From: Mucilaginibacter terrenus
GTDB lineage: Bacteria; Bacteroidota; Bacteroidia; Sphingobacteriales; Sphingobacteriaceae
DNA: 64,000 bases
Reading direction: 5' to 3'
Assembly (NCBI RefSeq): GCF_003432065.1
Contig: NZ_QWDE01000001.1
Span: 744,001-808,000 of the forward strand
Shown: positions 8,567-18,056 of the stretch, one piece after another
Layout of the letters: each line of letters starts with the position of its first letter
How positions within the stretch are numbered: position 1 is the stretch's first letter
The notes under the pieces: generated by a model
Database searches by the model: none
What the model was told of the DNA's origin: nothing
Seen by the model: the letters and a program-made list of their open reading frames with translations, nothing else
Made by a program: the position numbers and the translations under genes

Positions 8567-9118
8567 TTATAAGGCTTCAGATACAACTTCGGTAACTTCA
8601 GGTACCATACGTTTCAACAGGTTCTCTATACCGGCTTTTAATGTAACGGTAGAAGATGGGCATCCGCTGCATGATCCGCGAAGCTCTACAGTTACAACAC
8701 CTTCGTCAAAAGAACGGTAGCTTATAGCACCGCCATCTTGTTCAACAGCCGGGCGAACGTAGTCATTCAATATTTGTTGAATTTTTATTTCTGTATCCGT
8801 ACCTTCAAACTCTACCTCACCGGTTTGCTCAATTTCCTGTACTTTCAGTTCTGATTCTACAGCGCCTTTTACAAACTCTTTAAGTATTGCTTCAATGTCA
8901 TCCCACTCGGTACCCTCAGTTTTTGTAACAGTAACAAAGTTGCTGGCGAAAAACACACCATTTACAAAAGAAAACTTGTACAATTCTTTAGCAAAAGGTG
9001 ACTTTTCAGCACTTTCTCTTGTGGCGTAATCCACGCTGCCGTTAATAAGCAACTTGTTCACAATGAACTTCATGGTTGCCGGGTTAGGGGTAGATTCGGT
9101 ATATACGTTAATATTCAT
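8567..9118 (-). CDS. NifU-like iron-sulfur scaffold/carrier protein
   Basis: A 183-residue two-domain Nfu protein. Residues 1-87 are the Nfu N-terminal domain (beginning MNINVYTESTPNPATMKF). Residues about 112-183 are the NifU C-terminal domain with the CSGC motif (C150, C153) that holds a 4Fe-4S cluster at a dimer interface. It delivers clusters to apo-proteins in the cytosol. The length is typical of Nfu with the N-domain, as in alphaproteobacteria and mitochondria. It is followed by a strong terminator and lies downstream of purB on the same strand with a separate promoter box. Confidence 0.93.
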   Translation of the reverse strand: MNINVYTESTPNPATMKFIVNKLLINGSVDYATRESAEKSPFAKELYKFSFVNGVFFASNFVTVTKTEGTEWDDIEAILKEFVKGAVESELKVQEIEQTGEVEFEGTDTEIKIQQILNDYVRPAVEQDGGAISYRSFDEGVVTVELRGSCSGCPSSTVTLKAGIENLLKRMVPEVTEVVSEAL

Positions 9119-9138
9119 TGTTTGCTATTTTATATTAA

Positions 9139-9146
9139 CAAATGTA
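9139..9146 (-). promoter_or_regulatory. -7 box (TAnnTTTG) for the nfu gene
   Basis: The minus strand reads TACATTTG, 20 bases upstream of the ATG at 9118. No TTTG is seen at the -33 position. Confidence 0.4.
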
Positions 9147-9223
9147 ATCAGCTTTTTTATTGCTGGTGCTTTCAAAACTTAGTTTTACGCCTTGCTGACA
9201 TAGGTAAACAAGAACATATCCTA

Positions 9224-10567
9224 TTAAATGCCTGTATAATTATGGGGCGAAATACCTTTTAGTTCTTCTTTAACGCTCGCAGACACATCCAAAGTATCAA
9301 CAAACTCCGCAATGGTATGTGCGTTCACCTTTGTGTTAGTGCGGGTAAGTTCTTTTAATGCTTCATATGGGTTAGGATACCCTTCGCGCCTCAGTATAGT
9401 TTGTATCGCTTCTGCAACTACAGCCCAGTTGGCGTCAAGGTCGTCGTTAATGGCTGTTTGGTTGAGCAGCAATTTATTAAGGCCTTTAATGGTAGATTTC
9501 AATGCTATTAAGGTATGAGCAACCGGCACACCGATGTTACGCAGCACAGTAGAGTCCGTAAGATCGCGTTGCAGACGTGATATAGGTAGTTTTGCAGCAA
9601 GATGCTCAAACATGGCATTAGCTAAGCCCAGGTTGCCTTCGCTATTCTCGAAGTCAATCGGATTTACCTTGTGTGGCATTGCCGATGAGCCTATTTCGCC
9701 AGCCTTAATTTTTTGCTTAAAATAATTCATAGATATGTAGGTCCACATGTCGCGGTTCAGATCTATGATGATGTTGTTTATTCTTTTCAGCGCATCGCAT
9801 TGTGCAGCAAAATTGTCGTAGTGCTCTATCTGTGTGGTAAACTGCGAACGGTGAAGGCCAAGCACATCATTTACAAAGTGGTTACCAAAAGCTTTCCAGT
9901 CGGTATCAGGGTAGGCTACTTTGTGTGCGTTAAAGTTACCCGTAGCACCGCCAAATTTTGCCGAGTACGGCACTGCACGCAACAGGTGCAGCTGATTTAT
10001 CAGTCTTTCTACAAAAACCTCTATTTCTTTCCCCAAACGTGTTGGCGAAGCTGGCTGTCCATGGGTATGTGCAAGTAACGGAACAGTGGCCCACTCCGCA
10101 GCATAGTGCCTCAGCACATCAATAAGACTGTGCAACTGCGGGATATAAACATCATGTATAGCCGCCTTAAATGAATAAGGTATAGCCGTATTGTTAATAT
10201 CCTGGGAGGTTAACCCGAAATGAATAAACTCCTTAAACGCTGAAAGCCCCAGCTCGTCAAACTTCTTTTTTATAAAATATTCTACAGCCTTAACATCATG
10301 GTTGGTTGTTTTCTCAATCTCCTTAATCGATGCTGCATCATCTTCAGTAAAATTGCGGTAAACATCCCTTAATAGTCCAGTTTTACTATCGTCGTAGCCG
10401 TTTAGCTGCTTTACCGGCAGCTGATATAATGCAATAAAATATTCAATTTCTATAAACACACGGTACTTTATAAGTGCGAATTCAGAAAAGTAATCTGCAA
10501 GATCTGCGGTGGCATTGCGATAGCGGCCATCTACAGGCGAGACAGCGGTTAAGGAATTTAATTCCAT
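9224..10567 (-). CDS. purB: Adenylosuccinate lyase
   Basis: A 447-residue fumarase/aspartase superfamily enzyme. It cleaves SAICAR to AICAR and adenylosuccinate to AMP in purine synthesis. The fumarate-lyase signature GSSAMPHKVNPIDFENSEGN is complete, and the catalytic histidine region HTHGQPASPTRLGKE is intact. The size matches the E. coli long form (456 residues). The frame runs up to 10585, but a -7 box at 10583-10590 overlaps that codon, so the ATG at 10567 (MELNSLTAVSPVDGRY) is the start; this also matches E. coli PurB MELSSLTAVSPVDGRY. Confidence 0.97.
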   Translation of the reverse strand: MELNSLTAVSPVDGRYRNATADLADYFSEFALIKYRVFIEIEYFIALYQLPVKQLNGYDDSKTGLLRDVYRNFTEDDAASIKEIEKTTNHDVKAVEYFIKKKFDELGLSAFKEFIHFGLTSQDINNTAIPYSFKAAIHDVYIPQLHSLIDVLRHYAAEWATVPLLAHTHGQPASPTRLGKEIEVFVERLINQLHLLRAVPYSAKFGGATGNFNAHKVAYPDTDWKAFGNHFVNDVLGLHRSQFTTQIEHYDNFAAQCDALKRINNIIIDLNRDMWTYISMNYFKQKIKAGEIGSSAMPHKVNPIDFENSEGNLGLANAMFEHLAAKLPISRLQRDLTDSTVLRNIGVPVAHTLIALKSTIKGLNKLLLNQTAINDDLDANWAVVAEAIQTILRREGYPNPYEALKELTRTNTKVNAHTIAEFVDTLDVSASVKEELKGISPHNYTGI

Positions 10568-10582
10568 TTGATAGAGTTTTTG

Positions 10583-10590
10583 CAAAGATA
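10583..10590 (-). promoter_or_regulatory. -7 box (TAnnTTTG) for purB
   Basis: The minus strand reads TATCTTTG, 15 bases before the chosen ATG at 10567. It overlaps the alternative upstream start codon and so rules it out. Confidence 0.5.
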
Positions 10591-10655
10591 ATCAAATAAA
10601 GAATGTGCGGCGATTTAGATGAGTTTGTCATTAACAAGTATTTTTGCTTGGAAAC

Positions 10656-10686
10656 TTTGAAATCTAAAAATGTTTCCATAGTTTTG
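10656..10686 (+). promoter_or_regulatory. Complete Bacteroidota promoter (-33 TTTG, 19 bases, -7 TAGTTTTG)
   Basis: TTTG at 10656-10659, exactly 19 bases, then TAGTTTTG at 10679-10686. This is the best match in the window to the Bacteroidota sigma-ABfr consensus TTTG-N19-TAnnTTTG. It drives the TetR gene starting at 10700, leaving a leader of only a few bases. Confidence 0.75.
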
Positions 10687-10699
10687 ACCATCAAAGTCA

Positions 10700-11314
10700 A
10701 TGAGTCAACAAGAACGAATAATACAAGGAAGTTTAGAGCTGTTTCTGCAGGCAGGTATCAAGAGCGTTACCATGGACGATATTGCCCGTCATTTAGGGAT
10801 GTCTAAGAAAACCATTTACCAGTTTTTTAGCGACAAAAATGAATTGGTGATTGCTTTGATTAAGGCTAAATTAAAGGAGGATGAGGACCAGATGACGGCC
10901 ATAATCAACAGTTCCGCCAATGTTATTGAAGAGATGATTAATATGATGAAATGTTCTGAAGAGATCTTCTCCAGAATCAATCCCATTATTTTTCATGATC
11001 TGCAAAAATATCATCCCGATGCATGGGCCGAATTTCAACGGTTTAAATCTGAAGTAATAACCAATAAACTGGAAGAACTAATTATTAAAGGCATTGAACA
11101 AGGCTGTATGAGAGAGGACCTGGATGTTAAAATTGTTGCCAGGATGCGGGTGAACCAGGTGGAGATGGGTTTTAATACTCAGATCTTCCCTATAGGCCAA
11201 TTTAACACGTGGAAGGTGCAGATGCAATTGCAGGAGCATTTTAACTATGGTATTTGTACCCTAAAGGGGCATAAATTGCTTGATCAATACAAAACAGAAC
11301 ATGCAATTATATAA
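10700..11314 (+). CDS. TetR family transcriptional regulator
   Basis: A 204-residue regulator. The N-terminal helix-turn-helix is clear (IIQGSLELFLQAGIKSVTMDDIARHLGMSKKTIYQFFSDKNELV). The C-terminal ligand domain is not specific enough to name. It sits 78 bases upstream of a TolC-adaptor-RND pump operon on the same strand. TetR proteins in this arrangement usually repress the neighbouring pump and release it when a substrate binds. That role is inferred from context. No obvious palindrome was picked out in the 11315-11392 gap. Confidence 0.9.
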   Translation: MSQQERIIQGSLELFLQAGIKSVTMDDIARHLGMSKKTIYQFFSDKNELVIALIKAKLKEDEDQMTAIINSSANVIEEMINMMKCSEEIFSRINPIIFHDLQKYHPDAWAEFQRFKSEVITNKLEELIIKGIEQGCMREDLDVKIVARMRVNQVEMGFNTQIFPIGQFNTWKVQMQLQEHFNYGICTLKGHKLLDQYKTEHAII

Positions 11315-11392
11315 AAAGCCTGCTGACATAAGGCTGTCAATAAATACCTTCTTTTTGCGCAAACAACATAAACAGACCTATCATATAATAAA

Positions 11393-12739
11393 ATGAAACG
11401 AATACTCTTAATAATTAGCTGTGTAGCAGCCGGCTTTACAGCACGGGCGCAAACACAGCAGACGCCCCACACCTTTAACTTCAGCGTGCAGGAAGCAGTA
11501 GATTATGCGCTGTCACATAAGGACACCGCTATAAACGCCGGCTTGGACGTTAAAAGCGCCGATTATCGGGTGAAAGAAATTATTGGACAGGGCTTCCCGC
11601 AGATAAGTGGAGCAGCTACTTTCCAGGATTATCTTAAAGTGCCTACAACATTGCTTCCGGGCGAGTTTTTTGGTCAGCCGGCAGGAACCTTTATTCCTGT
11701 AAAGTTTGGTGTTAAATATCAATCTAATCTTGCACTAACGCTTAGCCAGTTACTTTTTGACCCGAGTTACATCATCGGTTTACAGGGACGGAAAACGTAT
11801 AAGGAACTTTACGAACGCAGCTATCAAAACACACGAATTGACATTACTGCTAAAGTTACAAAAGCTTACTACCAGGTACTTGTGAGCAACGAACAGGTAA
11901 AACTGCTTGACGCCAACATTGCACAACTATCTGAACAGGTAAAACAAACCACTGCCCAAAACAAACAGGGCTTTGTAGAGAAGATAGATGTCGATCGTAT
12001 TTCTGTTCAGTATAATAACCTGGTAACAACCCGCGAGAACACATTAAGGTTACTGGCGCTGAACTATCAATTGCTTAAGTTTCAGCTAGGGATGAGTGCC
12101 GACGATGTGTTGACCCTGAGAGACGATCTGACCAGTGTTCCTCTTGAACAGAACGTGGCTGAAACGGTCACAGACAGCACTTTTTATAAGAATAGGATAG
12201 AATACAAGCTAAGTGAAAGTAATCTAAAGCTAACCGAGTTTGACCTTAAACGTCAAAAAGCGCAGTTCTTGCCTACATTAAGTGCCAATGCCAGTTACGC
12301 ATCATCATACCAGAACAACAGCTTTGGCAATCTATATTCTACTAGCTTTCCATCCAGTTATATTGGCCTAACATTGAATGTGCCAATATTTAGTGGCTTC
12401 CAGCGTACTAACCGCGTTAAGCAAGCGGCCATTGTAGTAGAAAAGAATCGCAATCTGTTAAATGGCCTCAAAAATGGTTTAACGCTACAGGCAGAGTCTG
12501 CAAGGATCATGTACTTTAATAGTATTCAGTCGCTTAATAATCAAAAACGAAATCAGGATTTAGCCAGGGAAGTTTTAAGGGTTTCTAAAATTAAGTACCA
12601 GCAGGGCGTAGGTTCCAGCATTGAGGTTACGCAGGCGCAAACCGCTTTGGAAACCGCTGATAATCAATATATACAAAGCCTATATGATGCGCTGGTGAGC
12701 CGCGTAGATCTGAACAGGGCTTACGGCAAAATTCAGTAA
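11393..12739 (+). CDS. TolC family outer membrane efflux protein
   Basis: A 448-residue outer membrane factor. A signal peptide (MKRILLIISCVAAGFTARAQT) is followed by two OEP repeats rich in coiled-coil helices. The pattern KYQQGVGSSIEVTQAQTALETADNQYIQSLYDAL near the C-terminus is typical of TolC helices that form the periplasmic tunnel. It is the first gene of a three-gene operon with an adaptor (30-base gap) and an RND pump, so it should form the exit duct of that complex. Confidence 0.94.
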   Translation: MKRILLIISCVAAGFTARAQTQQTPHTFNFSVQEAVDYALSHKDTAINAGLDVKSADYRVKEIIGQGFPQISGAATFQDYLKVPTTLLPGEFFGQPAGTFIPVKFGVKYQSNLALTLSQLLFDPSYIIGLQGRKTYKELYERSYQNTRIDITAKVTKAYYQVLVSNEQVKLLDANIAQLSEQVKQTTAQNKQGFVEKIDVDRISVQYNNLVTTRENTLRLLALNYQLLKFQLGMSADDVLTLRDDLTSVPLEQNVAETVTDSTFYKNRIEYKLSESNLKLTEFDLKRQKAQFLPTLSANASYASSYQNNSFGNLYSTSFPSSYIGLTLNVPIFSGFQRTNRVKQAAIVVEKNRNLLNGLKNGLTLQAESARIMYFNSIQSLNNQKRNQDLAREVLRVSKIKYQQGVGSSIEVTQAQTALETADNQYIQSLYDALVSRVDLNRAYGKIQ

Positions 12740-12769
12740 TAAACTAAAACATTATACACAATATATAAC

Positions 12770-13870
12770 ATGAAAAAATTAATATACATACCTGTCATCC
12801 TGTTAGCGGCGGCGTGCTCTAAACCAAAGGATAAAAAGGCTGAACTTGCCGATCTGCAGAAGCAGCAGCAGGAGATCAACTCCAAAATAAGCAAGCTGCA
12901 GGCCGAAGTAGGAACTGTAGATTCTACTAAAGCAATTGAAGTAGGCGTTGCCGAGGTGAAATCGGGTTCGTTTGTAAACTATGTACAGATACAGGGCAAG
13001 ATAGATGCACAGGATAACGTGACAGCCTATCCGCAATCACCTGGTACTATCACTAATATTTATGTAAAGGTAGGGCAGCATGTAGGTAAAGGGCAGGTGC
13101 TGGTACAACTGGATAACAGCGTGCTGCGCCAGCAAATAGCACAGGCAGAAGCACAGCTCTCGTTACAAACACAACTTTATCAGCGTCAGAAAGCTTTGTG
13201 GGATCAGAAGATAGGTACCGAAGTGCAATTCCTTCAAGCGCAAACCAACTTACAGGCTGGTAAAAAATCGCTTAGTGCATTGCGCGAACAGGCTAACCTG
13301 TATCGCATAGTATCTCCTATAAGTGGTACAATCGACCAAATGGATCTTAAACTAGGTCAGGTTGCACAGCCGGGACAAACGGGAATCCGCATTGTAAATG
13401 CCGATATCCTGAAGGTGAAAGCAGACGTCCCTGAGTCTTACGCCGGTAGCGTTAAGACTGGTAACGCGGTTAAGATCTTGATACCTGATGCGAAAGATTC
13501 ACTTACTACCAAGGTAACTTTCGCTGCAAAAGCTATTGATCCAACTTCACGAAGCTTTGCAGTTGAGATAAAGTTACCTGTACGTTCTACGCTTCGCCCT
13601 AACATGACTGCTATTATTAAAATTGCAGATTACACTAAAGCAGACGCCATTGCTATACCAGTTAAGGCAGTGCAGCGCTCAGAAGACGGAGACTTTGTTT
13701 ACACCAACGTAAACGGTATTGCCAAGCGTGTGCCGGTTAAAGTAGGTGTTACTTACGGCGGACAGTCTGAAATATTATCTGGTCTTAAAGCCGGCGATCA
13801 ATTAGTTACCGAAGGTGCTACTGATATTGAGAATGGCGACAAGCTAAAGGTTGCGGCATCTGCTAATTAA
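12770..13870 (+). CDS. RND efflux periplasmic adaptor (lipoprotein)
   Basis: A 366-residue membrane fusion protein. The N-terminus (MKKLIYIPVILLAAACSKPKDKK) is a lipoprotein signal with the acylated Cys at about residue 16. A short coiled coil (ELADLQKQQQEINSKISKLQAEV) follows. Then comes the split lipoyl domain (TNIYVKVGQHVGKGQVLVQLD and YRIVSPISGTIDQMDLKLGQVAQPG) around a helical hairpin, and the beta-barrel and membrane-proximal domains. It joins the inner-membrane pump to the TolC duct. The next gene starts 23 bases downstream. Confidence 0.94.
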   Translation: MKKLIYIPVILLAAACSKPKDKKAELADLQKQQQEINSKISKLQAEVGTVDSTKAIEVGVAEVKSGSFVNYVQIQGKIDAQDNVTAYPQSPGTITNIYVKVGQHVGKGQVLVQLDNSVLRQQIAQAEAQLSLQTQLYQRQKALWDQKIGTEVQFLQAQTNLQAGKKSLSALREQANLYRIVSPISGTIDQMDLKLGQVAQPGQTGIRIVNADILKVKADVPESYAGSVKTGNAVKILIPDAKDSLTTKVTFAAKAIDPTSRSFAVEIKLPVRSTLRPNMTAIIKIADYTKADAIAIPVKAVQRSEDGDFVYTNVNGIAKRVPVKVGVTYGGQSEILSGLKAGDQLVTEGATDIENGDKLKVAASAN

Positions 13871-13893
13871 TTTACCCCTGATCTGTTAAAAAC

Positions 13894-16800
13894 ATGAAAG
13901 ATCTAAAAAAAGAATTTGCGCCCTCCAGTTGGGCCATAGATAATAAAACGGCTATTTACGTGCTCATTTTGTTGATCACGGTAATGGGCCTCATCAGCTA
14001 TAACAACCTGCCAAAGGAAAACTTCCCGGATATTGCGCAGAAAAAGGTATTCATAAGCACCATATATGCTGGCCAGTCGCCTGAGAATATCGAGAACCTG
14101 GTGACCAGGCAGATAGAAAAGCAGCTGAAATCCCTTAAAGGGTTAAAGAAGGTGACATCTAACTCGGTGCAAAACGTATCGATCATCACTACCGAGTTTC
14201 AGGCTGATGTTGACCTGGATGATGCTAAGGTGCGTGTTAAAGAAGGTGTAGACAAAGCCCAGCAGGATTTACCCCAGGGTGATGTAAACTTAAAAGAATC
14301 TACAATATCGGACATTAACGTGTCTGACCTGCCGATCCTGTACATCAACCTTTCTGGTGACTATGATCTTAAAAAGCTGAAAGAGTATGCTGATATCTTA
14401 AAAGACGAAATAGAAAGCTACAAAGAAATCTCTAAAGTTGACGAGATTGGCGCGCTAACACCCGAGATCCAGATCAATGTCGACCTGAACAAAATGGCGG
14501 CGGCGCAGATCACGTTTGATGATATTACAGGTGCTGTAGGACGTGAAAACATCCTTTCTACTGCAGGTACTATAAAGCTGGACGGTGTACGCCGCAGTAT
14601 TGACATTAAGCAGGATTTTAAGAACGCCGACCAGGTGGCTGCAATGGTTATTCGTAACCCTAAAGGACAAGCTGTTTACCTCCGCGACATAGCTGAGGTA
14701 AAGGACTCCTTCCTGGAGCAGGAGACCTACGCGCGTTTAAAGACCAACGACAACCCTAACTTTAAAAACGTAATTACCCTTAACGTAAGTAAGCGTGCAG
14801 GGGAAAACCTGATCGAAGCTTCGGAAAAGATCAATAACCTGATACTGGATAAGAAAAAGACATCGTTTCCTAAAGGGTTAGACATCACTGTAACAGGCGA
14901 CCAGTCTACCAAGACGAAGACTACACTGAATGACCTTATTAATACAATTATCATCGGTTTTATACTGGTTACGGTTATCCTCATGTTCTTTATGGGTACT
15001 ACTAACGCCATCTTCGTGGCGCTATCAGTTCCATTATCGTGCTTTATTGCATTCCTGGTAATGCCATGGATAGGCTTCACGCTCAACATGATCGTACTGT
15101 TCTCCTTCCTGCTTGCGTTAGGTATAGTAGTGGATGATGCCATTGTGGTAATAGAGAACACGCACCGTATATTCCAAAACGGTAAAGTACCCATTAAGGA
15201 AGCTGCTAAAACCGCGGCAGGAGAGGTGTTCTTACCGGTATTCTCCGGCACAATGACAACCCTTGCGCCATTTGTACCGCTGGCATTTTGGAACAGCTTG
15301 ATAGGCGACTTCATGTTCTTCTTGCCTATAACGCTCATTATCACCTTGCTGGCATCGTTAGTAGTGGCTTACATCATGAACCCGGTATTTGCCGTAGATT
15401 TTATGAAACCCCATGTAGAAGGCGAACATGATAATCCTAAGTTTGACAAAGCAACCAAACGTGCTTTGATCTACCTTGGCATTGCCACGGTTGTAGCTTA
15501 CCTGATAAACTTTGGTATAGGTAACTTTATGGTGCTTATTATAGTGCTTTACCTTCTTAACCACTTCTTCCTGCTTAAAATAATTGACAGGTTCCAAAAG
15601 AATGTGTGGCCAAGTTTTCAGAACTGGTATGCTAAATGGCTGGAGCGTGCGGTAAAACGACCAGTGACCGTGCTATTAGGAACATTTGTGTTGTTTATAC
15701 TGGCTATCATATTAATGGTTGTGCGTGGTAAAACTCCTGAATTCTTCCCGTCGGGCGACCCTAACTTTGTTTACGTTTACATCACAATGCCCATAGGAAC
15801 CGACCAGGCGACAACAAACGAGGTAACCAAGAAGATAGAAAAGCGTGTTGCCGCTATTGTTGAGCCGGACAAAGACATTGTAACTTCTGTAATATCTAAC
15901 GTTACCAAAGGCGTAACCGACCCGACCGATGAGGACCAGGGTGATTACCAAAACAAAGGTAAAGTTACCGTAGCTTTTGAGGAGTTTGGTAAACGCAATG
16001 GCAAAGACACAAAAGTAATTCTGGCTAAAATTCGTAAAGCGGTACAAGGCGTACCAGGAGCTAAAATAAACGTAGCACAGGAGAATAGCGGTCCACCGGT
16101 ACAGAAAGACATCTCGATAGAGTTGATAGGAGATAACCTGGATTCGCTTGTGAAAACCAGCAACCGTTTGAAAACTTTTCTTGCCAAACAAAACATCGCT
16201 GGTATAGAAAACCTGGTTGCCGACGTACAGAACGATAAGCCTGAAATTGTATTTGATATTGACCGCGAACGTGCCAATCGCGAAGGGATAACCAGCGGGC
16301 AAATAACACAAGCGCTGGGTACTGCTATATTTGGCGCTAAAGCTGCCGACTTCCGTAACACCAAAGAGGATGATTACGAAATTAAAGTAAGAGCTTTAGA
16401 AAGCCAGCGCGGCAACATAGATGAACTGCGCAACTTAAAAATTACCTACCGCGATTTGGCAACAGGTGGTGCTATACGCCAGGTACCTATTTCGGCCTTT
16501 ACCGACATCAGGTATACCGATACTTATAGTAATATTAAGCGTAAGCAACAGCGGCGCGTGCTTACCTTAGGTTCGAGTGTGATAAAGCCGTATAACGCTA
16601 ATGACGTAAATAATAACATTTATAAAGCATTAGCAAACTTTAAGCACCCGGATGATATTAGCATACGCCAGGGTGGTGGCCAGGAAGATCAGAGGGAAGC
16701 AGTTAGCTTCCTTGGAGGAGCTCTGGTAACATCATTCGGTTTGATCCTAATCATCCTGATGATCCAGTTTAACTCGGTAGGTAAAACCGTGATTATCATT

Positions 16801-17316
16801 TCCGAAATATTCTTTAGTATTATTGGTGTACTACTTGGTGTAAGCATTTTTGGTATGACCATGGCTATCGTAATGACAGGGGTAGGTATAATAGCACTCG
16901 CCGGTGTTGTTGTGCGAAACGGTATATTGCTAGTGGAGTTTACAGATATGCTGATTGAACAGGGCACTAACCTGCACGATGCAGTAGTTGAAGCAGGCCA
17001 TACCCGTATGACACCGGTACTGCTTACAGCTACAGCAGCTATACTCGGGTTAATACCGCTTGCAGTTGGTTTTAATATCGACTTTGTGGGCTTGTTCACT
17101 CATTTTGATCCGCATATCCACTTTGGTGGAGATAACGTTGCCTTTTGGGGACCATTGGCTTGGACAATGATCTTTGGCCTGAGCTTCGCAACAGTCATCA
17201 CGCTGATTTTGGTGCCATGTATGTATATCATCCGCGTTAATATGAAGAATTACTTCTTCGGGAAAAAAGAGACCGCGGTTGAAGAAAAGCGCAAAATAGA
17301 AATAGCAGAAGTTTAA
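13894..17316 (+). CDS. RND family efflux pump permease
   Basis: A 1140-residue proton-driven pump of the AcrB/HAE class, about 90 residues longer than AcrB. The N-terminal helix (AIYVLILLITVMGLISYNNLP) is followed by a large porter loop. The transmembrane bundle includes GIVVDDAIVVIEN, where the Asp pair is the proton relay of drug-type RND pumps. A second porter loop and helices follow. An acidic/His loop near the C-terminus (FTHFDPHIHFGGD) lies between the last helices and may add length. It exports drugs, detergents or bile-type compounds; the substrate cannot be read from sequence. It ends the TetR-TolC-adaptor-pump cluster. Confidence 0.95.
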   Translation: MKDLKKEFAPSSWAIDNKTAIYVLILLITVMGLISYNNLPKENFPDIAQKKVFISTIYAGQSPENIENLVTRQIEKQLKSLKGLKKVTSNSVQNVSIITTEFQADVDLDDAKVRVKEGVDKAQQDLPQGDVNLKESTISDINVSDLPILYINLSGDYDLKKLKEYADILKDEIESYKEISKVDEIGALTPEIQINVDLNKMAAAQITFDDITGAVGRENILSTAGTIKLDGVRRSIDIKQDFKNADQVAAMVIRNPKGQAVYLRDIAEVKDSFLEQETYARLKTNDNPNFKNVITLNVSKRAGENLIEASEKINNLILDKKKTSFPKGLDITVTGDQSTKTKTTLNDLINTIIIGFILVTVILMFFMGTTNAIFVALSVPLSCFIAFLVMPWIGFTLNMIVLFSFLLALGIVVDDAIVVIENTHRIFQNGKVPIKEAAKTAAGEVFLPVFSGTMTTLAPFVPLAFWNSLIGDFMFFLPITLIITLLASLVVAYIMNPVFAVDFMKPHVEGEHDNPKFDKATKRALIYLGIATVVAYLINFGIGNFMVLIIVLYLLNHFFLLKIIDRFQKNVWPSFQNWYAKWLERAVKRPVTVLLGTFVLFILAIILMVVRGKTPEFFPSGDPNFVYVYITMPIGTDQATTNEVTKKIEKRVAAIVEPDKDIVTSVISNVTKGVTDPTDEDQGDYQNKGKVTVAFEEFGKRNGKDTKVILAKIRKAVQGVPGAKINVAQENSGPPVQKDISIELIGDNLDSLVKTSNRLKTFLAKQNIAGIENLVADVQNDKPEIVFDIDRERANREGITSGQITQALGTAIFGAKAADFRNTKEDDYEIKVRALESQRGNIDELRNLKITYRDLATGGAIRQVPISAFTDIRYTDTYSNIKRKQQRRVLTLGSSVIKPYNANDVNNNIYKALANFKHPDDISIRQGGGQEDQREAVSFLGGALVTSFGLILIILMIQFNSVGKTVIIISEIFFSIIGVLLGVSIFGMTMAIVMTGVGIIALAGVVVRNGILLVEFTDMLIEQGTNLHDAVVEAGHTRMTPVLLTATAAILGLIPLAVGFNIDFVGLFTHFDPHIHFGGDNVAFWGPLAWTMIFGLSFATVITLILVPCMYIIRVNMKNYFFGKKETAVEEKRKIEIAEV

Positions 17317-17333
17317 TAGCTCTTGCTGAATAA

Positions 17334-17365
17334 GAAAGCCGCGTCAGTATCCTGGCGCGGCTTTC
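17334..17365. terminator. Terminator after the RND operon
   Basis: GAAAGCCGCG (17334-17343) pairs with CGCGGCTTTC (17356-17365), with more pairing inside the loop. It lies between the convergent pump gene and the 17390 gene. Confidence 0.85.
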
Positions 17366-17389
17366 ATGTTTTAAGTAGCTTGGTAGAAA

Positions 17390-17935
17390 TCACGCAACAT
17401 ACCTGTATCTCTGCACTAGTTTGTTAAGGTTGCGGGCCATCTTGTGCAGTTTACGTTCGCGCCTGCTCCCTGCGTCCAACGCATCATAAACCAAGCCTGC
17501 AGTTACTGCGTAAACAGCATGATGTAAGGCATCAATGGCAATTGCCTTTGGTTCCTGCTCTGTTATGGGCTTGGCAGCATCGTGCTTCGGCAGCATTACA
17601 AGGGCCGTGCCCCACACCGCTCCAAAATGAACAAGCGTTGCCGGCCAGCCTTTCAGGCCCGTTAAGCCGATTATTCCGCGCGCGACACCCCAGGCTGTTC
17701 CATAGCTCCAATGTATCTCTTGAGAAAGTTTTTGTTTGTCTTCATCTGTAGCCGGTTTAGCACCGGTGACATCTTCAGCCACGGTAACCGTAGCATCACT
17801 AGGTTCTCGTTTCGTAAACTTCATCTCTATGGTTTGTGAAAGCGTCATTGCTGCTGTTGCTGCAAGCCCTGCAAGCAAGCCTTTTCCAATGGCGCTCCCA
17901 AGCTCCCCAAGAGCGTTATTTTCATGTAGTTTCAT
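17390..17935 (-). CDS. Hypothetical membrane protein (YagU/DUF1440-like)
   Basis: A 181-residue protein with three or four hydrophobic stretches: GSAIGKGLLAGLAATAAMTLSQTIEM, then GTAWGVARGIIGLTG, ATLVHFGAVWGTALVML and ALHHAVYAVTAGLVYDAL. The order of an amphipathic GLLAG helix, a charged loop and two small helix pairs resembles DUF1440/YagU-type inner-membrane proteins. This is a weak resemblance only. The C-terminus is basic (SRRERKLHKMARNLNKLVQRY). It is transcribed away from the DUF4126 gene, and both are small glycine/alanine-rich membrane proteins. No function is proposed. Confidence 0.7.
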   Translation of the reverse strand: MKLHENNALGELGSAIGKGLLAGLAATAAMTLSQTIEMKFTKREPSDATVTVAEDVTGAKPATDEDKQKLSQEIHWSYGTAWGVARGIIGLTGLKGWPATLVHFGAVWGTALVMLPKHDAAKPITEQEPKAIAIDALHHAVYAVTAGLVYDALDAGSRRERKLHKMARNLNKLVQRYRYVA

Positions 17936-18056
17936 AAGTTTAGTTTAAGGTATTATATCATAATAAGTTTTTTAGGTATCTAATTGTTTATTTAAATTGA
18001 TTGATAGCTGCTTTAGGAATGATTGTTGCTTTTCTACAATCTTTAAAGCAGATAAA

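Noticed and set aside
14727..15344. A 205-codon minus-strand frame inside the RND pump gene
   Set aside because: It is the mirror of a conserved pump domain; long antisense frames in such genes are expected by codon use.
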